Below are positions 1-10,777 of a stretch of 64,000 nt of DNA, in pieces. This DNA is from Bromus sterilis. Lineage: Eukaryota; Streptophyta; Magnoliopsida; Poales; Poaceae. The stretch is from positions 121,336,270 through 121,400,269 of the forward strand of contig OX465595.1 in the NCBI GenBank assembly GCA_950022295.1. The letters run 5' to 3'. Position numbers and translations under genes: made by a program. A model generated the notes under the pieces. That model searched no databases, was not told the DNA's origin, and saw nothing but the letters and a program-made list of their open reading frames with translations. Every line of letters begins with the position of its first letter. Positions within the stretch are counted from its first letter, which is position 1.

Positions 1-282
1 GAGATACCACTCTGATATGTTCAGGCTATGTGCATTGTGATCTTGTCTTGATTTCTGGCAGCATATTATTTAGCTTAGGATGTTTGTGATTGGTCACTTG
101 AAAGAAGGATTGCGTTGTGCATTGTCCTCATAGCATTGTTTTGATGCTTGCTAAACTCTTTTCGTAGTACCGGCTTCTATACATCTTATGAAGCAAAAGA
201 GTTTGTCAAAGTTTTCTTTGTCGCGTCCAGTTCGTTGAACTGAATTGCTTGAGGACAAGCAATAGTCTAATCTTGGGGGAGT
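1..282 (+). mobile_element. 3' internal tail of an upstream Athila-like unit
   Basis: This stretch matches bases 7,884-8,165 with no gaps that I can see and only a handful of substitutions. It ends in the same polypurine tract, directly before an LTR. It is therefore the last 282 bases of a preceding copy of the internal region of element A, whose body lies outside the window. It is non-coding. Its presence before an LTR that itself leads into a complete internal region shows a tandem, shared-LTR arrangement. Confidence 0.8.
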
Positions 283-1677
283 TGATACGTCTCAAACGTA
301 TCTACTTTTCCAAACACTTTTGCTAGTGTTTTTCCCTCATTCTTGCATGATTTGAGCTAAACTAACCCGGACTGACGCAGTTTTCAGCAGCGCTGTCTGT
401 ATGGTTTTATTGTGCGCAGGAAAATGGATTTTTAGACATCTCAAAAAATTCCCAGAAAAAATACAGAAAATCCACGCACCAGGAGGGAACAAGGCCAGAA
501 GGTGGGCCAGAGGGGAGCCAGGGGGGCCCCAGGCGCCTAGCTGGCGCGGCCACCCCCCTGGCCGCGCCGGGTGGCCGCCTAGGTGGGTCCCACCCTTTCT
601 GGTGACCTACCTTGGCCCCTATTTATTCTTGTGACGAGGAAACTCCGAAACAGAAGTCGCTTTTCCAGAACCCGTCGCGGAGCCGCCGCCACCCTCTGTT
701 CTTCCTCGGGAGGGCTAATCTGGAGGCTTATTTGGCCTTCGGAGAGGGGAGATTGTCGCCATCATCATCATCATCATCACCAATCCATCATCCCTCCATG
801 ACTTCTCTTCACATGTGTGAGTAATTCCCTGCTGTAGGAAAAGGGGATGGTAGGGATTGGATGAGATTGATCATGTAATAGTTTGTCAGATTGTTGGGGG
901 CATGTTGCCTATCATCTACTATGGTGTTTATCATCTTTGCTACAACTTTTTGCTCTTAATGCTTGTCACTTTGGGCCCGAGTGCCATGTTTTCAGATCTG
1001 AACCACTTATGTTTTCATGAGTATATTTATGTTCTTGATCCTATCTATGAGTTGTATGCACCTATTATGGTCCGGAACCTGCGGTCCCAAAGGTGAGACC
1101 TTGGGACACCAAAGGGGATGGTCCATAATTTGAGGATTCCATGTATCCATTGAGTTTATTGCTTTGTTCCGGTGCTCTTTGACAGGAGAAAATTAATCTC
1201 CATAAGTTCCCTTTGGCCCCGTTAGTAGCGGGATGGTAGGACAAAAGATGTTGTGCAAGTTATATTGCAATCACGCACAACTACCTACGGGATACATGCC
1301 TAATGTTGGATATTTGCCTAGATGATCATTGATTTTCTATGTGTCTTGCCCCGTGTTAGAACCTATTACATATTCATTCTTATTCATGCAGCGCCCGACA
1401 ATCCATCTCCCTAGCCTACAGTGCTTTAATCCTGCTGGTTACTACTAGTTTATTTCTGCTGTTTTACTTTTGCTGTTACAACCATCACTATCACTATCAT
1501 ACCACAATTGCTATTAATATTTTGTTGCAAGCAAGTATATTTCAGGTGCGGTTGAATTGACAACTCAACTGTCAAAGCTTATAAATACTCTTTGGCTCCC
1601 CTTGTGTCAAATCAATAAATTGGGTTAACTTACCCGCGAGAACACTACAATCGATCCCCTACAGTTGAGGGTCATCA
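283..1677 (+). repeat. LTR 1 of the element A array
   Basis: It is bounded by TGATACGTCTC at the left and GGTCATCA at the right, followed by the PBS. It is about 1.4 kb and collinear with 8,166-9,522, which lacks about 40 bases near 9,270. The block at about 490-590 is GC-rich with GCGCGGCC-type palindromes. A TATA-like CTATTTATT at 619-627 follows, and then a leader. An internal tail precedes this LTR and an internal region follows it, so it serves as both the 3' LTR of one unit and the 5' LTR of the next. Confidence 0.85.
619..627 (+). promoter_or_regulatory. TATA-like box of the A-family LTR
   Basis: CTATTTATT lies just after a GC-rich block and is followed by GTGACGAGGAAAC. The same TATTTATT plus GTGACG arrangement is in the B LTRs (near 11,115 and 26,751) and, on the minus strand, in the C1 LTRs near 13,665 and 19,680. 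Its conservation between families supports a core promoter. The transcription start was not determined. Confidence 0.5.
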
Positions 1678-1689
1678 AGTACTATTTTC

Positions 1690-1707
1690 TGGCGCCGTTG
1701 CCGCTGA
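1690..1707 (+). promoter_or_regulatory. Primer-binding site, tRNA-Asp type (element A)
   Basis: TGGCGCCGTTGCCG follows the LTR end by 12 bases. This is the Athila-type primer-binding site complementary to the 3' end of tRNA-Asp. The last bases (CTGA) differ from the GGGA seen in element B at 12,182-12,185, so this copy is slightly decayed. Confidence 0.75.
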
Positions 1708-1764
1708 GCATAGCAATATTTACCAGTCTACTTGAAGTATTCTGCCTGCCACACTTCATCCGCT

Positions 1765-4444
1765 ATGGGTAAGAAAGGAGACCCCAAGGTTCCGATCTTA
1801 CCATCTACTACAAGAAAAGGTACCGTTCTAAGTACCAGTGCTACGCTTGATTCACCTTTCGTTATAAGTAAGTTTGCTTCACCGCTACCACCACATGCTA
1901 CTTCCACTGAGTCTATTATTATGTCCGATACTTTTGATGATGCTTCCACTAATCGTGATGATACTAGTTTTCTTGGTCACTACATTGAAACTCAGACTGC
2001 TAAGGTTGCAGCAGAATCCAAGGCCGAGACTCCTGCTACCTATATTCCTACTTGCAAAACCTTTGGTTACCCAGACTTAGATGAACTCAAGGAGAGGATC
2101 CTTGATGATGATTATATTACTCTTGATGATAATTTTTGAAGGGAACTCAGAGAGTGTGTCGACTCTGACCCTGATGCTGTTAAGGAGTTGCTCGAAAAGC
2201 ACTCCATGAAGAACAAGATTACTCCTGATCCTAAATTTTCCACATCCCCTATATGCATCACTGATCCTGATTATGATTTCTCTATTGATCTTTCATTATA
2301 TCTACAGTCGAGGCAGACCTCTTTTATGACAGAGAAAATGATGATGCTATTGCGCACCTGACCAAACTCGCTGAGTTAGGTGACCTATTTACTACTGATG
2401 AAAAGATATGAAACTTCTATGTGGCCAAGATTTTTCCTTTTTCTTTGAAGGAATATGCTAAATCATGGTACGATGCACTACCTTATGGTTCCATTGAGAT
2501 TCCTCAGGACTTAGTTCAATTTTTTGTTGATAAATATTTTCCTGCTCATATGCAACATGCTGCTATGCAAAGAATCTATAACTATAAACAATTGCAGGAT
2601 GAGCACCTCCCTAAAGCTTGGGGGAGGTATTGTGACTTAATCAAGGCTAGACCGGGACATTAAGTCCCCAAGAATGAATTACTTGATATATTTTATGTTG
2701 GTCTAACCGATGAATCTAGATCCTGTCTGGATAGCTGCGCTGGCTGTGTTTTTAGGGAAAGAACACCGGACGAGGCCGAAGAACTAATGGGCAAGATTGC
2801 CAAGAACCATGAAGATTGGTCCGTCCCTGAACCACCTCCACCACCGAAGAAGAGGGGCATGCTTGTTCTGGCCCCGAAGATATGCAAGAAGCAAAGAAGT
2901 CTATAAAGGAGAAAGGCATTAAAGCTGAAGACGTGAAGAATCTACCACCTATCAAGATGTTGTGTGAGGCTACTCACCCTCCCTTGGTAGAGGTACACAC
3001 TCTATTAGACTTTATAGAAAGTGGCATCCCTAAAGGTAAGCCTCCGGACCAATGCTTAGATGAGCTTGATAATTTTATTATTAAGCAAGACAATTTTAAT
3101 AGGAGGATACAAAGTCAGTTGCATGATAATTCTCTTGCTATCAAAAGTTTACTTGGTGTTCTTGAAAGAACAGTTAATGATGTTAAATGTCTTGTTAAGC
3201 ATTTTCATATGGTTCAAACTCAGCTTGAACAAATTTCTAATGTGAAAAAAGATTTGCTTGCTAACAATGCCAAACAGGACATACAAGCTTATGGCATTAA
3301 AACCAGGGGTGGAACACACACCCAGGACCCACTCTATCCTGAGGGGCATCCAAGGAGGATCGAGCAAGATTCTCAAGTACAAGTAGAAGACGATATTGTT
3401 AGCTCTCCAAAGAAGAAAAAGAAGAAGAAGAAACGCAAGGAAGCTGACAACTCCAATGATCCTATTACAAGTGAAGAACCTGTTGTTGATCCTAACAGCA
3501 TATCTACCTCTGATGCTGAAACTGAAGACGGTGCTGAGCCCGAAGAAAATGATAAGGAGAAGAATGATCCTCCCGAGGTGCGGGAAGAAGAAGCACCTGA
3601 TAAACGCAAGAAGTACACTAGAGAAGACTTCATCGCAAGAAGACACGGGAAGGAAAGAGAACCGTGGGTACAAAAACCCATGCCCTTTCCAAGTAAGTCT
3701 CTCAAATCTAAAGAAGAAGAGCATTATAATAAATTTTGTGAATGGATGAAACCTCTTTTTCTTCAGATTCCTTTGACTGATGCTATTAATTTACCTCCTT
3801 ATTCCAAATATATGAAAGATATTGTTACTAATAAAAGAAAAGTTTCTAATCAGGAAATATCTACTATGCTTGCTAACTACTCTTTCAGTGGCAAGATTCC
3901 TGAGAAGCTTGGTGATCCAGGTATACCCACCATTCCTTGCTCCATAAAAAATAATTATGTCAAAACCGCCTTATGTGACCTCGGAGCAGGAATGAGTGTT
4001 ATTCCTTTTTCTCTTTATAAAAGGCTATGTTTAGATAAGCTAATACCTACAGATATCTCTCTTCAGATGGCTGACAAGTCAACAGCCGCCCGGATAGGTA
4101 TTTGTGAGGATGTTCTCGTTGAAGTTGCTAATTGCTTAATCCTTACAGATTTTGTTGTGCTTGACATGCCCGGGGATGGGAGGGTTTCCATTATTCTTGG
4201 TAGACCTTTTCTTAACACCGCAGGTGCCATTATTTATTTCAATAAAGGAAAGGTCACCTTCAACGTAGATGATAAAGAACTCACGGTGTATTTTCCGAAG
4301 AAGATTGACAAAAGGCATGGCCTTAACTCAATAGAGAATATCGAGACCGTGAAGATTGGAGAATGGGATTGTCCTCTACACGTGCACCACAAATATAAAA
4401 CCATTATGGTGGGGACAAAGTCCATTAAAATAAAGGTGCAATGA
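1765..4444 (+). pseudogene. gag-protease of element A (broken)
   Basis: The start ATG at 1,765 (M-G-K-K) is shared with element B. A retrotransposon gag domain lies at about 2,420-2,660 (W-Y-D-A-L-P and Y-F-P-A-H motifs). A Pro-rich stretch (PEPPPPPKKR), a Lys/Glu-rich linker and a retroviral-type aspartic protease follow, with active-site motif D-L-G-A near 3,980 and flap-side motif I-I-L-G-R-P-F-L near 4,190. In-frame stops are at 2,137-2,139 (TGA where B has TGC), 2,409-2,411 (TGA where B has CGA) and 2,661-2,663 (TAA). There are frame changes near 2,300 and near 2,870. The last 520 codons (2,882-4,444) are open. The ORF ends with the protease, with no reverse transcriptase after it. The product would have been a particle protein plus processing enzyme. 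Confidence 0.8.
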
Positions 4445-5222
4445 TCACTTCATGAGAGGCGAGACTTTTTTCTCTATATATCGCCGGTTTGTTGGTAAGA
4501 CTTGATAAACCTTGCTAGTGAGCATGTTTTATATAGGTAAAAAGTGGAGCTTGTCATGTTTTCATTTGCTTTAGATTTTATTCTCCTTGTTGTACCAATT
4601 TTATATGTTTTTGAAGCTTCACAATTCTAATCGCTGCTTCAAGTTTTTCAGAAAATTTCGCACCTTTTTGAACTCCGAAATCTTTTCAACAGTGAAGTTT
4701 TCAGAAAAATTCCAGAAAATTTAGAATAAAAATTTCCATGCCGGGAGTGACCCAGAGGCACCTGGGGATGACCAGGGGGCCACCAGTGGCCCAGGCGGCC
4801 AGCTGGCGCGGCCAGCCCCCTAGCCGCGCCCACAAGGCACCTGGGGCCACAGGCCCCACCTGCAGGTATTTCTTCCTCCTCCTTCCTCTCTCTCCAAAAA
4901 TACGAGTTCTGCTCCAGTTCTTGCTGCTCTTGGAGGCGATTTTTGATCTCTCTCTATAGCCCACCATTTGAGCTGAGATTTTGAGAGAAAATACTCCCTG
5001 GTATGCAACTCCTTCACCCCTCCAATTAGATTTTTGATTGGTGGCTCCATTTTTGAGTATTTAGTAGTTCTTGGTGATGTTTAGATGAGCTTGCATGCAT
5101 GTGTAGAAAAAAAATTGCCAAGTTTTCATGCAATTTTATGCCTTTGGTAAGTGAGTAGAGTAGTTTGCCTCAACTCACTTTTTTTAAATCCTTGTTTTTG
5201 TGAATTGTCAAAAATTTCAGAA
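4445..5222 (+). other. Leader with LTR-like GC-rich module and possible intron
   Basis: There is no ORF here. The block 4,700-4,850 resembles the A LTR: runs like AAAATTCCAGAAAAT are followed by AGCTGGCGCGGCCA and CCCCCT-GCCGCGCC, as at 539-568. A 5' splice-site-like CAG|GTATTT is at 4,866 and a TTTCAG acceptor ends at 5,220, three bases before the ATG of the next ORF. Copy B has the same layout with a better donor. The likely role is to make a separate mRNA for the downstream ORF; this is inference. Confidence 0.5.
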
Positions 5223-6338
5223 ATGAGTTTGCTAGGAAAACCAAAGGGTGGCTTTGGAAGAAGAAGTCCGAGCGCTCCGGTCGAGTTACTAGAGCTGCAG
5301 CTTCACCCTCAGCTGCTAGGGTGAGCTACAATAAAGATCATGTGCCCCTGGAGTTGTTGGAAGACACAAATCCAGCATGCGCGATGTTGTACCCATGCGA
5401 TGAATTTCTTGAAGCTGCAGGAATTAAGGAGGAATTTATGGCATTTGCGCCAATGCAGGTTTGACACGGCTAGCACTATGCCGTGTGGTACAATAAAAGA
5501 GGCTCATCTCATGCTTTGTTAATAGTTTTTGTTACAACCATACTGCTCGAACCGTCGAGTTCAAACTTTATAATAGTCTTATAACCATTTCTTTGGCACA
5601 ATTTTGTGATATAATAGGTGTGCCGAACGCTTGTCAGATGGCTAGGATGAACACTCAGCCTTCCGAGTTGAGGACCCTCTTCAACTCCCTTTGTAGCCAA
5701 GAGGAGAGCGACATTCGGCGTACAAAGATTTCCAGCATTATGTTTCCCCACATCAGGTATTTTGCATACTTTGTTGCTAGAGGGGTGTTGGCTCGTGACA
5801 ACTCGAGAAACGGTTCTGCACCAGATTTCGCTATCTATGCGAACGCCCTTTGTGATAGGAATGATTATAATGTGGGTGCCTTAATTGCTCGATGCCTTGT
5901 TACAAACAGTAACAAGGGTGATTTATTTGGTGGTGTTTACGCACACTTATCCTTGGTAACCTTGTTTATATTTTGAGGTTTAAAAAGACCATTACTCGTG
6001 AGATCCGTCTACCTGCACTACTTTTGTTTGATCACACCCGCAGGAACGGATGGTCCTTCAATGATGTCCAGTTTGATGAGTTCATGGACCAGTATCAGTT
6101 GCATAACCCCATGGAGGCAGTTGTTCTCGACGAGGAGGAGCATGGTGACTTTCCACCTTTCCAGGGGGAGACCTTCACCCAGCAGGGTGAGGGGTCTTCT
6201 TCTGCTTGGAGCGTAGGACCTTCCTCATGGGAGGACCCGAGGACTTCGGTGTACGCGCCGGAGGACTCATACGACCCTTGGACTTACCATTACCCTGGAG
6301 CAGGAGGCTCCTGGGGGCAGTACATGCTACCAACTTAG
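5223..6338 (+). pseudogene. Second ORF of element A (Athila third-ORF type), broken
   Basis: This is homologous to 23,355-24,566 in element B. The start M-S-L-L-G-K is intact, but the frame breaks soon after. A segment at about 5,593-5,976 is open and reads like B (motifs R-R-T-K-I-S-S-I, Y-F-A-Y-F-V-A-R-G-V). About 120 bases that B has at 24,087-24,205 are deleted here, and the final segment (5,973-6,338) is in another frame. The family resembles the ORF carried downstream of pol in Athila-type elements, sometimes called env-like or ATHILA ORF-1; its function is unknown. I see no clear signal peptide or membrane segment, which argues against a true envelope protein. Confidence 0.65.
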
Positions 6339-6345
6339 GCCAAAA

Positions 6346-6361
6346 GCCTAAGCTTGGGGGA
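6346..6361 (+). promoter_or_regulatory. Internal polypurine-tract-like sequence (A)
   Basis: AAGCTTGGGGGAG follows the second ORF within 30 bases. It matches the tract next to the LTRs of this group (TCTTGGGGGAG at 271-281, AAGCTTGGGGGG near 26,394). It is repeated at 24,592-24,604 in element B. Confidence 0.45.
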
Positions 6362-8165
6362 GTATGTGTCCTTCTCACTTTTCCATTGTATTGTCCGTTT
6401 TTATATTTTTCGCTTTGATCTTTTCGAAGTTTTTTCCCGTTCTTCTTTGTTCTTTTAAATCGCAAAAACAACAAAAATATTTCCCTTTTCCTTTTCTTTT
6501 GTTAAACCTTTAAAAAAATCAAAAGGATTTCCTTTCTCTCTTTAGTTTGATTTGTTTTCAGAGTTCAGCTCGAGTCCGTGATGGCATTTGATTATATTTC
6601 TCACGTTCGGTCGTGCAAGTGACAAGGCAGTAATGACGAAGATCGACGAAAGGGAAGAAACAAGGAAAACCGGTATGAACTGTTCTTGTTTCTACATTTT
6701 TACATATGCTTGTACTTATGATCTAGAGACCAGCTTGTAACGACATAGTGCTATGTTTACAATGCTTTCCTAGTGTTCATGCTTTCTTTGTGGCTAATCT
6801 CAAATAGATAGGGTGCATAATATGTTGTTGACATGATTTACATGCATTGCATTGTTCATGGTTTGGCATATTGAAGTGGTATTTCCCTTCGGAAGATTCT
6901 TGGATTGACTTAGCACATGTTCACACATGTCTATGACTAAAATGTCTATCATGCCTTGATGACCTTTTTATTTCAGAATAGTTATATCACTTTCATGCCC
7001 GATTCAATGTTGCTTTGTCGCTCTGCATGATTATGACAATTATTTCTCTCTAGTTGGTCGCTTCCCAATCTTTTGCTAGCCTTCGCTCACACTAAGCGGA
7101 ATTCTTCTTGTGTATCCAAACTCCTTTTCAAACCAGTTATTCCACTTGAGTCCACCATACCTACCTATATGTGGTATTTACCAGCCACTCCTAACTTAGA
7201 CTTTCTTGTTCCATCTCGAAATTTATTCAAAATCTTCCCTTTTGTAACCATACAAGCTCATGGTGCGGTGAGGGAAAATCAGTATCTGCCATGCCAAAAA
7301 TATTTTGACGGAAGTTTTAACTAGTCAAATTTAAAAAAATAAGAAGAGAGAGTTACACCTCCCCCATACTTGATGATGGAATGAAATGGACCAAATGCTG
7401 CTAATGATAGATGGAACGATAACCTCCTTCCATACTTGAGGCAAAATAAAAGGTTCCACAGACCGTCAAGCGATGGATGGATAAGGGAACAAAAGTGTAA
7501 GCAAAAAGCATTAATATGGTTGGCATGGGAGATATTGAGAGACCTTTACCGTTCACCGTTGACAGGAAAATTGCACTTCTCAAAAGAATTTTGTCTCTGT
7601 TTTCAAAACCAAGAGCTCTGGCACATGTTTAGTCTTTGCTTCCAATCACGGGTTTTCAATCTTGCCATCAAAAAGCCACGGTTCGAGTCTCCCCTTCTTT
7701 CTTCAAAGCACCAACTATTGAGAGCATAATTGTCATTCTTAGTGTAACATGCATTGTCCCAAAGTATTACATTGTCTTCTACATGCTTGAGATATTGCTA
7801 GTCTAAAATTCTTAGTTATAGTCTCATTTAAAACTCCGGAGGAGTTTCTGCATTTATGTTTTGCTTCACTCAAGGAGGCTAGCGGGATACCACTCTGATA
7901 TGTTCAGGCTATGTGCATTGTGATCTTGTCTTGATTTCTGGCAGCATATTATTTACCTTAGGCTGTTTGTGATTGGTCACTTGAAAGAAGGATTGCGTTG
8001 TGCATTGTCCTCATAGCATTGTTTTGATGCTTGCTAAACTCTTTTCGTACTACCGGCTTCTATACATCTTATGAAGCAAAAGAGTTTGTCAAAGTTTTCT
8101 TTGTCGCGTCCAGTTCGTTGAACTGAATTGCTTGAGGACAAGCAATAGTCTAATCTTGGGGGAGT
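6362..8165 (+). other. Non-coding 3' internal tail of element A
   Basis: This is about 1.8 kb with no supported ORF. It is collinear with 24,605-26,406 of element B but more rearranged at about 7,300-7,600. The final 282 bases repeat window bases 1-282. It ends in the polypurine tract CTTGGGGGAGT before the LTR. Confidence 0.65.
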
Positions 8166-9522
8166 TGATACGTCTCAAACGTATCTACTTTTCCAAACAC
8201 TTTTGCTATTGTTTTTCCCTCATTCTTGCATGATTTGAGCTAAACTAACCCGGACTGGCGCAGTTTTCAGCAGAGTTGTCTGTATGGTTTTATTGTGCGC
8301 AGGAAAATGGATTTTTAGACATCTCAAAAAAATCCCAGAAAAAATACAGAAAATCCACGCACCCGGAGGGAACAAGGCCAGAAGGTGAGCCAGAGGGGAG
8401 CCAGGGGGGGCCGAGGCGCCTAGCTGGCGCGACCACCCCCCTGGCCGCGTCGGGTGGCCGCCTAGGTGGGTCCCACCCCCTCCGGTGACCTACCTTGGCC
8501 CCTATTTATTCTTGTGACGAGGAAACTCCGAAACAGAAGTCGCTTTTCCAGAACCCGTCGCGGAGCCGCCGCCACCCTCTGTTCTTCCTCGGGAGGGCTA
8601 ATCTGGAGGCTTATTTGGCCTTCGGAGAGGGGAGATTGTCGCCATCATCATCATCATCACCAATCCATCATCCCTCCATGACTTCTCTTCACATGTGTGA
8701 GTAATTCCCTGCTGTAGGCAAAGGGGATGGTAGGGATTGGATGAGATTGATCATGTAATAGTTCGTCAGATTGTTGGGGGCATGTTGCCTATCATCTACT
8801 ATGGTGTTTATCATCTTTGCTACAACTTGTTGCTCTTAATGCTTGTCACTTTGGGCCCGAGTGCCATTTTTTCAGATCTGAACCACTTATGTTTTCATGA
8901 GTATATTTATGTTCTTGATCCTATCTATGAGTTTTATGCACCTATTATGGTCCGGAACCTGCGGTCCCAAAGGTGACACCTTGGGACACCAAAGGGGAAG
9001 GTCCATAATTTGAGGATTCCATCTATCCATTGAGTTTATTGCTTTGTTCCGGTGCTCTTTGACAGGAGCACCTTAATCTCCATAAGTTCCCTTTGGCCCC
9101 GTTCATAGCGGGATGGTAGGACAAAAGATGTTGTGCAAGTTCTTATTGCAAGCACGCACAACTACCTTCGGGATAAATGCCTAATGTTTTATATTTTCCT
9201 AGATGATCATTGTTTTTCTATGTGCCTTGCCCCGTGTTAGAACCTATTAAATGTTCATTCTTATTCATTCTTAATCCTGATGGTTACTACTAGTTTATTT
9301 CTGATGTTTTACTTTTGCTGTTACAACCATCACTATCACTATCATACCTCAGTTTCTATTAATATTTTGTTGCAAGCAAGTATATTTCAGGTGCGGTTGA
9401 ATTGACAACTCAACTGTCAAAGCTTATAAATACTATTTGGCTCCCCTTGTGTCGAATCAATAAATTGGGTTAACTTACCCTCGAGAACACTACAATAGAT
9501 CCCCTACATTTGACGGTCATCA
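8166..9522 (+). repeat. LTR 2 (3' LTR) of element A
   Basis: It is collinear with 283-1,677. It begins TGATACGTCTC and ends GTCATCA, with a deletion of about 40 bases near 9,270 compared with LTR 1. No PBS follows; the next bases belong to a C-family element, so this is the right-hand end of the tandem array. Confidence 0.85.
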
Positions 9523-10777
9523 CCTCTCAGAAGTTATTAGCTTGCTACACAAAATGTCTAGAGACCCCCACACTAGCACACTCAATCTTGCCTTCATGGA
9601 GCATATCACAAATGATCTCATCAAAGCTAGGGAGAAGAAGCTTAGGATAGAAGCTTCCATACCTAGGAAGCTAGATGATGGTTGGGACCCTATGATTAAA
9701 ATTAATTTAAATAACTTCTATTTCTATGCTTTATGTGACGTTGGAGCTAGTACCTTCGTCATGCCCAAAAGAATGTATGACATGTTTGAACTGAAACCTT
9801 TTGATTCTAGTTCTTTTGGTGTTCGTCTTGTTGATTCTTCCGTACATAAACCTTTGGGGAAGATCGACGATGTTCTTATCATTGTCAATGACAATTATGT
9901 TCCCGGTTATTTTATTATTATGGATATAGAGTGTGAACCTTTATGTCCAATTATTTTGGGACGTCCTTTTCTTCGCACCGTTGGTGCCGTTATTGACATG
10001 AAAGAGGGGAATATAAAATTTCAATTCCCTCTCAAAAAGGGGATGGAACACTTACCTAGAAAGAAAATCAAGTTACCATTTGAGTCCGTTACACGGGCTA
10101 GCTATTCTCTTTCTCTTGATAAAACTTGATTCTTCTTTTGCCTTATGCCTAGCTTAAAAGAGTAAAAGAAAGCGCTTGTCGAGAGGCAACCCAAGATGTT
10201 TTTTCTTCTGTTTTTAGTGGTCTTGATGATTTTTACTACTGTAGCAACATCATTGTATCTTTATTTTCAAGCTTTGTGCCAAGTTATAGCCTCTTATGTA
10301 AGGGAAGCAAGAGTTGTGACATGCTGTGCAGAAAACAGATTTTGTCTTCTTGTCGGAAAAAATCGGAACAAATCACCAGTTCATATTTTCGAGATGAATT
10401 TTTTACACAGCATGCTATATACAATTTTGAAACTTTCGTATGTTCTGAGTTTTTTTATTTGAGTTGCAGAAGGACCCCAAAAAAATTATTTACTAACTGT
10501 TGTTCTGTTTTTCACAGATTCTGCCACGTTTTGCCCTTCATTAGTTTTGCAAACCTTAAGCTTTCTTTTTATTTGAAAAAACCTTTTGGAAATCTTGAGA
10601 AACAGTAGTTCTTCAAGAATATCTTTATATCTAGTGGGGGAAAATTATTTTATTAAGCCTACTAACCTCTCTAATCAGCTTATGATGAGTTATGTATGAA
10701 GGGAGATTTCAAGTGTGCGATGGAAGATGATGAAAGAAGATCCGGGAGTGTCAAGCGCTCAAGATTAGGGATGCGCC
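9523..10777 (+). mobile_element. Element C2, 5' piece: protease and start of 3' tail
   Basis: This is a fragment of an Athila-like element of the C family. It holds a protease ORF and non-coding sequence from about 10,138 that matches the reverse complement of C1 (about 16,330-17,380), including the TTTAGTGGTCTTGATGATT stretch. It stops at 10,777, where element B begins. Its continuation is probably 27,773-29,770, but about 1.7 kb of the expected tail is missing at the junction. Its 5' part, including LTR and gag, is not in the window. Confidence 0.65.
9542..10129 (+). pseudogene. Retroelement aspartic protease ORF fragment (C2)
   Basis: This is an open frame of 195 codons. It carries a retropepsin-like domain with active-site motif A-L-C-D-V-G-A-S at about residues 61-68 and I-I-L-G-R-P-F-L-R near residue 140. 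The fold would be that of the gag-linked protease of Athila-like elements. It ends with a natural stop (D-K-T-stop). Homologous sequence at the end of the C1 gag ORF (D-T-T-stop) shows that the stop is the ancestral end of the coding region, so no pol followed here either. The N-terminal part (gag) is cut off by the element A boundary, so this is a partial gene. The start codon chosen is only the first ATG in the remaining frame. Confidence 0.7.

Larger units (their letters stand above)
283..9522 (+). mobile_element. Element A: pol-less Athila-like Gypsy LTR retrotransposon
   Basis: The element has LTRs at 283-1,677 and 8,166-9,522, both starting TGATACG and ending TCA. A primer-binding site matching tRNA-Asp, as in Athila elements, follows the first LTR. 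The order inside is gag-protease (broken), a non-coding leader with an LTR-like GC-rich block, a second large ORF (broken), a polypurine tract and a long non-coding tail. Reverse transcriptase, RNase H and integrase are absent, not merely mutated: only about 780 bases separate protease from the next ORF. It is non-autonomous. Element B has the same plan. The Athila assignment rests on the PBS, the D-L-G-A protease and the extra ORF, and is by recognition. Confidence 0.8.

Noticed and set aside
3149..3724. 191-codon minus-strand ORF opposite gag of element A (similar at 21,326-21,889 opposite element B)
   Set aside because: It is a shadow of the Lys/Glu-rich gag linker, whose complement lacks stops and reads as Phe/Leu-rich sequence. 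It is present opposite both copies for the same reason.
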